A stretch of 58,641 nt of DNA from Diphasiastrum complanatum (Eukaryota; Streptophyta; Lycopodiopsida; Lycopodiales; Lycopodiaceae): assembly GCA_029204225.1 (NCBI GenBank), contig MU833278.1, forward strand, positions 1 through 58,641. Reading direction: 5' to 3'. The stretch's first letter is position 1, and each line of letters begins with the position of its first letter. This document shows positions 1-8,964 of this stretch, piece after piece. The notes beneath the pieces are model-generated. The model saw only the letters and a list, made by a program, of their open reading frames with translations. It had not been told where the DNA came from and ran no database searches. A program made the position numbers and the translations under genes.

Positions 1-1144
1 GCCAACAACGATCAGACTTAACCAACTTGAAGTTCCGAAAACCAACATTGAGATCCAATCTGGCGCCATGCCAGATCGGGGGTCTCGACGTGGGTGACTT
101 CCCTCCAAGCAAGCCGCCCGACATACATCAAACTTAACCAACTCGAAGCTTCGTTACAAACGAGTAACATCCATTCCAAGCAAGCGGTCTGACTTACATC
201 AGACTTAACCAACTGAAGCTTCGTCACGAGCGCTGGAAGCCAACCTGGCGCCACGCCAGACTGGACAGCCATAAACAGGTAACATCCACCCAAGCAAGCC
301 ATCCAACTCAGCCGACAGGTTAGAGGCCCGTTCCCCAAGGGCTTAACCCATTCACGTTCATGCAAGGAACACTCAGAACCACAAGCCGCGACAGATATGG
401 AAACAACCAGTTCTTGGACCAAATGGTCCCGACAGCATACCGCTGGCGCCACGGACCGAATGGTCCCGACGGCATACCGCTGGCGTCCCGGGATACGACC
501 CTCAGCTATGTGCCAAATTAAAAATTTTGAAAGCGGCCTTACAACTGGCGCTTTTACCGAACACTGAAACCCAGAAGGTAATCAGAGTCAGTTTGAGGAA
601 AATCCCACTTTATTGATAAATCTGAGAAGGTTACATTTCAAGTGTGTGACCGACCCTAGTCTCCGGGGCGCTAGCATGCCAAAGCGAGAGCCATGACAAC
701 ATTCCAGCAAGGGAGGCTGAGACTTGGTTGGAGCTCGCCCTGAGTCGCAACCCGCACTCCCCTATAGTATTGGTGTGATTCGGCACCCCCCCTCATACCA
801 AGCACTCTACCCAAGCTGGTAAAGCACGTTTTTCTCTCTCTAGGATTTTCTCTTTCTAGAAAGTCATTTTTTCTCTCTAGATTTTATTGATCCCCAGGCT
901 TCCTTTAATCATGCCTAGATCGTGTGAGGTGATTACACATCGATCTGAGCTCTCTGGACTTCGCTAGAACGATCAAAGATTTTCAGCCATAGGAACTTGG
1001 CGCCGGCTGGATTCTGGTCACAGTGGCGCCGGGAGCGGCGCCGGCGCCGTTGGCGCTGGGAGCAGCAGGGGCGCTGCTGGCGCCGGGGACATAGCTGGCG
1101 CCGATGGCGCCGGAAGTAAAGCTTGTAAAGGTAGCTTTACAACA
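1..1144 (-). repeat. 3' LTR of element A (about 100 bp cut off by window start)
   Basis: Matches 3585-4729 almost base for base and ends in TTTACAACA on the + strand, giving TGTTGTAAA on the element strand. It contains a roughly 40-bp tandem pair at about 416-490 (GGACCRAATGGTCCCGAC units) and a block at 985-1112 packed with GGCGCC. Confidence 0.92.
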
Positions 1145-1156
1145 TCCACCCCACCT
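1145..1156 (-). other. Polypurine tract of element A
   Basis: On the minus strand the bases directly before the LTR read AGGTGGGGTGGA, a typical plus-strand primer. Confidence 0.75.
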
Positions 1157-3000
1157 TTATAAAATCTGATGTCCTCATCAGATGTCAGATTAAAGTAAAG
1201 GTGTCTCCCAATTAAAATGACTATACATTTAAGCTACTAGGCACAGTACTCAATTTACTGGCCACTTTTTATTAACATTGAAGCTGGCACACCACAAGTC
1301 GGAGGCTCAGCTCTTTATACTGAAAAAATTACATAACTTGAAAATATATCTTTGTCTGGGAAAAAGCGTAGATTTGATATCGCTTTCGTAAAACCCGAGA
1401 ACCTTATTAACTGATGACAGAGGCCTTTCTTTGAAATGTTCGCCCCTGTCGCTTCTGACTTTCGACTTTGGAACTCCTTTGAGCTCCTGATTTGTCCTTG
1501 ATGCACTTTGTGTTGAGCTCCCTGAGCTCCAGGTTTGTTCAGTTCCGCACAGGTATCAAGGCTCCCTGAACCGAAGGATTTATCGTTTGATTGCCCACTT
1601 TATGGTCCACTCCGTGCCTTGTTGCTTCTGCACCTTGATTTCTCTCCTTGTCCAAGCCTGATCTTGATACTTTTCCATCTTGGCTCTTTAAGGTAGGCAA
1701 AGATTGAGTACTCCGCAATGCATCTCTCACTTAGCTTGAAGTAGCTCTTTGAATCAGCCCAAATGTAACCATTGACCTCGTGGAAAGCCAAAGGGTCGCA
1801 CCAGTTTGATCCGCATCCGAACTATCTCTTCGCGTTTGTTTGAAGCACCATGTCCGTCGCGCAAAACTTGACTTTCACAATTCCATCACTGGCTAGTTGC
1901 CTCACAGTCAAAACAAGAAGTGTACATCGAGCTTGGCTTCAAGTAGCTCTCTTTGAATCAGAAACATGCACCCAGAGTTTGCACTAATCCGATCTCAACG
2001 CGAACTGTCCCTTAGCGTCCGTTCGAAATACCAAGTCTCTCATGCAAGACTCAACTTTCACAGTTCCTTCATTGATCAGCTGCCTTACACGTAACACAAG
2101 CCAGCGTACTCATATGTTTCCTCATCATTGCTGGTCCAGAGAAAGCCTATAACAAACTTTCCTTTCCACAACAAAAACTTGTCAACTTATTAGGTCCAAA
2201 GTTCGCCAGTCTCCTCGTGTGAGTATGGCTAGGTCACCTTGAATTTGCCCCCATTTTGATCAACTTTAATTCAAAATTTGCCCCAAGAGAGAGGTGTGTG
2301 TGATAGTTCCCCTCCACTTAATAAATTAGCTGATCGGACTTTAGAGTAGAGTTCTTCGGACAAAAAGCCTTTCCAACACTTTGCTTCCCATCGGCTAGGA
2401 TTATGGCTCGATCCAACTTGTTGCCAATCTCTGAAGAGGATCCTAGTCTTTTCCTCTTTGAGGAAAAACCCAACTGATACTGGATATCACCCATGCTCAG
2501 TGAGTTTCAGTTCCGAAGGTGGCCGTCCCAAAATGAAGACCAACTGCTATAGAAGATCTCCCCTGAAATTGCCCTTTCCAACTTTTGACTTCCTGCTTGC
2601 GTCTGGTGGGCGTTGTCGCAAATGAAACTAACCCAAGAAACAGGCTAGTCATCCATCCTTTGCAAACATTGAGTCATTTCGTTGTCGTTCACGTGCGAGT
2701 ACTTGAACTGCAAATCCGCCGCACAGATTCTGTAGTCCTCTTTGTTTGATGGTATCAGCCTTCAAAAGAAAAGGTTCCTTCTCGAGCCATCAGCTCCTTG
2801 TATCACAAGCAATCATGCAAACCAGGCAAAGCACGAGTACTAAGACTCACCACGAATACGTACAAGTAAGACACTCAGGCAGGTTTACTAACAAGTAACA
2901 AAGGCAAGGTCCCCCTTTGAGATGGTCCTGCCAACGGACCTTTGCCTGGCCGCGCCCATACAAATCGATCACAGAATCAGCCCACATAGGACACCCCTCC
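1157..3000. other. Non-coding interior of element A with a diverged tandem duplication
   Basis: No gag, protease or polymerase is recognisable. About 1735-1920 and 1940-2100 are two diverged copies of one segment. On the minus strand both read as similar short peptides sharing a pattern like VRQL...G.VKV...C..D.V, each broken by stops. This looks like a decayed, once-coding duplicated piece, perhaps captured, but I do not recognise the source. Confidence 0.5.
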
Positions 3001-3008
3001 AACTATCC

Positions 3009-3394
3009 GTGCTTTCACCATTAAGCAGCACATTGCCTCAGTCACGCCCCACCACTTTTTGGTCGATAGCCCTTATAGCTAAACGATCGGCAGCTATCCC
3101 GCACCGGCAGCTAACCACCCGTGCTTTACACCCGAATTCGAGCAGCATCTCTGTATCAATGGTTAACCCGTACAGTTCGAATATGTCGCCCCGCACCCCA
3201 CAAGGTACAGACCGTGCTTTCACCTCCCTAGGCAGCACTTTGCCTCATCCGTCCTACGTGCAGACAGCGCCAGGCCCGAACCGCGAGAACTGACCGTGCT
3301 TACACCTCAAGGGCAGCACTTTGACTCATCAAGTCCCCCGTTCTGCCGACCACCCCGACCGTGGACGCACCCGTGCTTACACTGTGGGCAGCAC
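3009..3394. repeat. Five-unit hairpin ladder in the leader of element A
   Basis: Five short units begin GTGCT and end AGCAC (or AGCAT), at 3009-3031, 3121-3147, 3214-3238, 3296-3319 and 3373-3394. Each can fold as a 5-bp stem with a loop of about 12-17 bases. They lie just inside the primer binding site in the untranslated leader, the usual place for retroelement packaging or dimerisation signals. Confidence 0.7.
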
Positions 3395-3469
3395 CTTGCA
3401 CAACAGTTGTCTTGATGAACCCCAAACCGTGGCCATTTCCGTGAGATCCGCATAGCTGACCGGCCAGTC

Positions 3470-3482
3470 GGCTCTGATACCA
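3470..3482 (-). other. Primer binding site of element A (tRNA-iMet)
   Basis: The minus strand reads TGGTATCAGAGCC two bases from the LTR boundary, matching the 3' end of plant initiator tRNA-Met. Confidence 0.9.
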
Positions 3483-3484
3483 CA

Positions 3485-4729
3485 TGTAGCGCAGGCATCC
3501 CAAAGGGAGCCGGGAACCACGACTTAGCTTCCCAGCCTTCAACTCTTGCCATCCAAACCCACTTGACATACAAGCAGCCAACTCGCCAACAACGATCAGA
3601 CTTAACCAACTTGAAGTTCCGAAAACCAACATTGAGATCCAATCTGGCGCCATGCCAGATCGGGGGTCCCGACGTGGGTGACTTCCCTCCAAGCAAGCCG
3701 CCCGACATACATCAAACTTAACCAACTCGAAGCTTCGTTACAAACGAGTAACATCCATTCCAAGCAAGCGGTCTGACTTACATCAGACTTAACCAACTGA
3801 AAGCTTCGTCACGAGCGCTGGAAGCCAACCTGGCGCCACGCCAGACTGGACAGCCATAAACAGGTAACATCCACCCAAGCAAGCCATCCAACTCAGCCGA
3901 CAGGTTAGAGCCCGTTCCCCAAGGGCTTAACCCATTCACGTTCATGCAAGGAACACTCAGAACCACAAGCCGCGACAGATATGGAAACAACCAGTTCTTG
4001 GACCAAATGGTCCCGACAGCATACCGCTGGCGCCACGGACCGAATGGTCCCGACGGCATACCGCTGGCGTCCCGGGATACGACCCTCAGCTATGTGCCAA
4101 ATTAAAAATTTTGAAAGCGGCTTTACAACTGGCGCTTTTACCGAACACTGAAACCCAGAAGGTAATCAGAGTCAGTTTGAGGAAAATCCCACTTTATTGA
4201 TAAATCTGAGAAGGTTACATTTCAAGTGTGTGACCGACCCTAGTCTCCGGGGCGCTAGCATGCCAAGGCGAGAGCCATGACAACATTCCAGCAAGGGAGG
4301 CTGAGACTTGGTTGGAGCTCGCCCTGAGTCGCAACCCGCACTCCCCTATAGTATTGGTGTGATTCGGCACCCCCCCTCATACCAAGCACTCTACCCAAGC
4401 TGGTAAAGCACGTTTTTCTCTCTCTAGGATTTTCTCTTTCTAGAAAGTCATTTTCTCTCTCTAGATTTTATTGATCCCCAGGCTTCCTTTAATCATGCCT
4501 AGATCGTGTGAGGTGATTACACATCGATCTGAGCTCTCTGGACTTCGCTAGAACCGATCAAAGATTTTCAGCCATAGGAACTTGGCGCCGGCTGGATTCT
4601 GGTCACAGTTGCGCCGGGAGCGGCGCCGGCGCCGTTGGCGCTGGGAGCAGCAGGGGCGCTGCTGGCGCCGGGGACATAGCTGGCGCCGATGGCGCCGGAA
4701 GTAAAGCTTGTAAAGGTAGCTTTACAACA
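3485..4729 (-). repeat. 5' LTR of element A (1245 bp)
   Basis: Starts TGTAGCGCAGG and ends CTTTACAACA, so the termini are TG...CA. The complete copy allows the left LTR to be recognised as truncated by the window edge. It carries the same GGCGCC-rich block at about 4570-4697. Confidence 0.93.
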
Positions 4730-5195
4730 GCTCCATTTGGTCCCGTGTCAGCTGGTTTGTCACTGTTGGCTGCCCTTCGTTAAAGAGGTGAATGAGATTG
4801 GGAGGGATGGTCGGCTCAGGTTCATTTGTGTCGTTCTTTTCTAGTTGGTCCCCTGGCACAGCTCTAACGACACAAGGTCTCCTGCCATTATATAATAACA
4901 CAAGGTTAACCCCTTTTGCCAAGAAGGCCACCACATGTTCGTTAAACCAGCTTAATCCCAAAATAGCGTCGAAGGCATCCATCTTCAAGATTGTGAACGT
5001 TAGTCGATTCTTTCAGGTTCCCAGGGAGATTGGTAAGTTGGTTGCCAATCTACAAGTGGTCATTGTACCTTTCGCGATCTCCACACAAATAGGAGTCACA
5101 TTTTCTTCACATTGGATGTCCAATTCCCCTGTCAGTTTTTCTGACAAGTAGTTATGTGACGCTCCCAGGTCTACCGTGAAGTGAATGATCTGCCT
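4730..5195 (-). pseudogene. Protease region of element B (broken)
   Basis: After a frame change near 5190 the minus strand encodes a retropepsin-like segment. The active-site-like motif reads VDLGASHNYLS where D-S/T-G is usual, so the second triad residue is Leu. Further on is AFDAILGLSWF, the conserved I-L-G region of retroviral-type proteases. An in-frame TGA near 5018, probably from a TGG codon, interrupts it. The reading frame ends where element A enters. Confidence 0.75.
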
Positions 5196-6595
5196 TGAAT
5201 ACAGCCTTTCAGGTACAATAACTTTGATCCTCTCGCAGGAGTCACCATGAGATGTTCACGATACGCCGCAAGTGCCCCTATCTGTTGTAAGGCATTCAGG
5301 TCAGACTCCGTCAAATCCATTTCTGGGTCCTCTTCGTCATCCTGTTCACCATCTTCTTGATCAAATGCCTCTCTCTCCATCCTATCAAATCCTTCAATGG
5401 CAGCCATGATTTGCTTGTTCAATGGTTTGGGGCATGACCTCCAAGAGTGACCTTGTTGATGACAGTTGAAGCAGCGCATGGAACTGCCCACTGCTGGTGA
5501 GCTGTTGTTGTGACTAGCTGAAGGTCCAACAATGTTTCTTCTCTGGAACGTGTTCCCTCCATTGTTGCCTTGGTTGCCAAACCCTGTTTTTGTTGGGAAT
5601 TTGTTCACGCTACTCGAGGCTTGGTTGCCATTTGAAGCTGAGTCCCCCCTTGAAAAGAAGCTCAGACTCGGTCTGGATCCACTAAATACTCTTGTTGAGG
5701 TTGAGGGAGCAGCTGGTGCCAATGTGCTCTCATAATCACAAACCATTTCAGCCGCCCGAATAGTTGAATTGAAATCATGGGGCATGTAGCTGTCTATTGC
5801 ATGTCGGGTCCAAGACTGCATTCCAGACAAAAGATAATGAGTTTTGTCCGCCTCGGACATATCTTCAATAACCCATACACTCTATCTGAATTTATTGAGG
5901 TACTCTTGCAATGACCCTTTCTGCTTGAGCCCTGATAATTTTGTCCTCAATCTCATGTGTGAATCCTTCGGTACGAACTCCTCTCGTAATGCGGTTTTGA
6001 ACGCGTCCCACGTCTGGAAATGCATTCCTGCCATCCGGTACCAATTTGTAGTGTAGCCCTCAAAATATGCTAATGCCAAGTCCGTTCTTTCTTCCTCAGG
6101 AGTGTTCATCAGACGGAAGTAATGGTCCATGTGAAACAACCAATCTTCCACAATTCGAATGTCACGCTCTCCTTTGAAAGTAGGTGGTGCTTTTACTTTG
6201 GCAGTCTTCTTTGGGCCTTCTGTGTTTCGCGCTCGTGGTTCTCTTGGTATCTGTGGAGGAGGCGCCACTGCATTCCCTCTAGTTGCCTCCAACTCTTCAA
6301 ACCTGGCTTCGAGCTGTGTTAGCCCGTCTCTCATTTCTCTAGCAAGGTCGAATCGAGTAAGGTTCATGGCTCGCAGGGATGTTTGCCATTCTTTCCTTTC
6401 TGTTTCTCTGTCCTTCTTGACCTCGCTAAGCATAGCCGTCATTGCGCTTGATAAGTATTGCCGCATCTTCACTTCAAAGAGGTCTTGTTGCGCCTCTGGC
6501 AAGGGTTCGTCTCTTGGTGTAGGTTCAGAACCCATCTCTTCTTGGAGATGGCGAGTGCATACGCTCTTTCTTTCTTGACTTGGACCTGGTGCCAT
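5171..6595 (-). pseudogene. Gag polyprotein of element B (in-frame stop)
   Basis: Start at 6595. An N-terminal charged region is followed by a retrotransposon gag core (...VEDWLFHMDHYF..., ...TNWYRMAG..., ...WDAFKTALREEF...) around residues 120-230. A TAG at 5882-5884 interrupts the same reading frame, which continues through SEADKTHYLLSGM. A CCHC zinc knuckle follows (CFNCHQQGHSWRSC, about 5460-5500), then an acidic stretch. The frame is lost near 5171-5190 just before the protease. Gag would form the capsid and bind RNA; this copy cannot make full-length protein unless the stop is read through. Confidence 0.85.
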
Positions 6596-7033
6596 CTCGA
6601 TGCATGCGGGAGCCGTATTCTCGAACCTGCTCCTCTCCGTCCGTCAATGCTCGTAACTCATCAAGGTGGTCCTCCATTATAGTAAGAGGTGTACTTCCAA
6701 CAGATTATCGCCTCAATCCTTTTTATTTTTAAAAACTCTCCCTTCTGTCGGCCGGGCCCCACAGATATCTTTTCGTCTTTATTAAATCAGCTTCAATGAA
6801 AATATCCCCTCCTCAAACTTAGCACGCTCACATCACCTGAGAGCCAAGTAGGAACCAGGTCATTTGTGTCCAAGCAAGCACACAACAAACGGAACATACC
6901 AACCAAAGCAAACGCAGAGGATCCCTCTCAAGCCGCAATCCCCCCTGAGACCGGACGTAGGACCTTTGCCTAGCCGCGCCCACAGAAATCTATCACAAAA
7001 TTAGCCCACGAGGAAACATCCATCCAACCGTCC

Positions 7034-7329
7034 GTGCTTTCACCATTAAGCAGCACATTGCCTCAGTCACGCCCCACCACTTTTTGGTCGATAGCCCTTA
7101 TAGCTAAACGATCAGCAGCTATCCTGCACCGGCAGCTAACCACTCGTGCTTTACACCCGAATTTGAGCAGCATCTTGCCTCATCTGTCCTACGTGCAGAC
7201 GGCGCCAAGCCCGAACCGTGGGAACTGACCGTGCTTACACCTCAAGGGCAGCACCTTGCCTCATCATGTCCCCCGTTCTGCCGACCACCCCATCCGTGGA
7301 CGCACCCGTGCTTACACTGTGGGCAGCAC
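7034..7329. repeat. Four-unit hairpin ladder in the leader of element B
   Basis: Units at 7034-7056, 7146-7172, 7231-7254 and 7308-7329 have the same GTGCT...AGCAC/T arms and similar flanks as in element A. The unit matching 3214-3238 of element A is absent. Confidence 0.7.
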
Positions 7330-7404
7330 CTTGCACAACGGTTGTCCTGACAAATCCCAAGACGTGGCCATCCCTGTGAGACTTGCATAGCTGACCGGCT
7401 AGTC

Positions 7405-7417
7405 GGCTCTGATACCA
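7405..7417 (-). other. Primer binding site of element B (tRNA-iMet)
   Basis: Minus strand TGGTATCAGAGCC, two bases from the LTR start at 7420. Confidence 0.88.
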
Positions 7418-7419
7418 CA

Positions 7420-8337
7420 TGTTGCGCCGGCGCCTCAAAGGGCGCTGGGACTTGAGCGGTTTCCCCAACACGCGCTTAAGTCTAACATTCATCCATCATG
7501 CACTTACGTAAAAGCCAACTCAGAAACGTAACAAGCTTAACCATTCAGACTTAAGAAAACTGGAATCCCAACCAACCCGAAAGCCAACTCAGAATCCGTC
7601 CCCAAAAGGTAACCAACGGCAAAGACAAGCCACACATGAAACCCAAGGCATAGTGGTCGCCAAACTGACCAATTGGCATAGCGGCAGGCAACACGTCGGT
7701 GACGTGGACCCTTAGGCGCCGGCGACGCAAAAAGGTTGTGGTAAGGGTCCTTCCACTTGGACCAGTCCCGGAGGCGAAACCGAAATGGTAATCATCCCCA
7801 AGGATCAACTTTATTAGAATTGGAAGAGGTTACATTCATACATAGACTGACCGGTCTCGGGGCCACCAACACGTGCTGGGCATTGTGCCTGGCTCGTGTT
7901 GGTAGAGGGAGCTGAGACCTGGCGACTGGATTCCAGGCGCTGGTTGAGCTGCCCAAGTTTCTGTCTGCCGGACTCCCCCTATAGTTCTGCTGTGATTCGG
8001 CGCACCCCCTCTAGTTTGAAACATAGTGCTTTCTGGTAAAGCACGCTTTTTAGGACTTAGTTTTTATTTTGTTGATTAAGCCTGGCAAGCCTGGCAGAAT
8101 CAGTCTGGCTCCCAGACATGGGTCCCGGGAGCCGTCCCGGCGGCAGAATCAACTTGCTTCCTGACTAGGCCATGACTCGAGCTCCAAAGCTAGCTCATGA
8201 CTTGTGACTACTTGACTGGCTCACCACAGGTCGGAGGCTCAGTCCTTGACGTTCTAACTTGCTCTGGGACCTTAGAGAGTGTCACCCCTTAGAGTCTTAC
8301 AGGGCACGCTGGGTGCACCCGAGTCAGCTTTACAACA
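7420..8337 (-). repeat. 5' LTR of element B (918 bp)
   Basis: Begins TGTTGCGCCGG and ends GCTTTACAACA. It shares the terminal bases and an inner block (CCCCTATAGT...GTGATTCGGC...GGTAAAGCACG) with the LTR of element A, so A and B are related families. Confidence 0.85.
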
Positions 8338-8964
8338 TATAGTAGGAGCTTAATGTTCGTATCACTTGCTGACAAATCTGATTGAATTTCCTCCAAGTTG
8401 GGTTTACTCGGGCATAATTTTGACTCTTATGTAGACATTCCAATGCACTGAAAGCATAAAAAGTTGGCCTCTTATTGGTCTGCTTAACTGCCTATAACAT
8501 GTTTAAAAACATGCCATTAAGCTCGTGTTCTGTAGGCTCATATTTGCATGAATAGAAGGGGGAAGGTTAGTGGGTGCTTGAGAGTTGTTGGTGAATGCTC
8601 TCAAGCAGCCACGACTATTGGTGGATAGTGGAGGACCTGTGACTGTCATGGCAGCCATGATTGCCTACTCCATCATGCTATGATGTGCTAGTGTGGTATG
8701 AGGTTTGTGAAAATAAGCTAGATGATGTGCTAGGTCTACTTGAGTGCTAGGTGACCTAGCATATCATCTAGATGGAGTATCTTGCATGCTTTGTTTGCTT
8801 ATTCTGATGTCTATAAGTGCAAGGCCCTCAAACTATCTAGTCATAATGTATTTCATTATTTTGGTAGCTCTATTGTTTGGAGGAAATGTTCTTTATCAGC
8901 AAGGGTTAGAGACACCAGGTTAGATGAATTAAATGCTAACAAATGCCTTTTGACTGGCCTTCAG
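8338..8964. other. Intron sequence of the APD-type gene
   Basis: No coding exon is recognisable. A near-perfect inverted repeat lies at 8718-8771. The acceptor of the first visible exon is CTTCAG at 8959-8964. The missing first exon should lie beyond element B, left of the window. Confidence 0.5.
8718..8771. repeat. 19-bp inverted repeat (hairpin)
   Basis: Arms 8718-8736 and 8753-8771 are complementary with one mismatch (CTAGATGATGTGCTAGGTC versus its partner) and a 16-base loop. Confidence 0.7.

Larger units (their letters stand above)
1..4729 (-). mobile_element. Element A: recent non-autonomous LTR retrotransposon
   Basis: Two near-identical LTRs (1-1144, cut by the window edge, and 3485-4729) flank a 2.3-kb internal region with no recognisable gag or pol. 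A primer binding site lies inside the right LTR and a purine tract inside the left LTR, so the element reads on the minus strand. Over the shared part I count about five substitutions and three 1-base indels between the LTRs, more than 99% identity, so the insertion is young. It ends inside the protease region of element B. Size and lack of coding capacity fit a LARD-like non-autonomous element; its leader resembles that of B. Confidence 0.9.
4730..8337 (-). mobile_element. Element B: Ty3/gypsy-type LTR retrotransposon, split by element A
   Basis: Minus-strand order is 5' LTR (7420-8337), primer site, leader, gag, zinc knuckle, protease, then interruption at 4729/4730 by element A. Any polymerase and the 3' LTR must lie left of the window. 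The leader and LTR resemble those of element A. Several in-frame stops and a frameshift make it inactive. On the host side the LTR is followed by TATAG (8338-8342), a candidate half of a target duplication. Confidence 0.85.

Noticed and set aside
2922-3293. 123-codon plus-strand frame in element A
   Set aside because: It is antisense to the element and coincides with the hairpin-rich leader; no protein similarity is recognisable.
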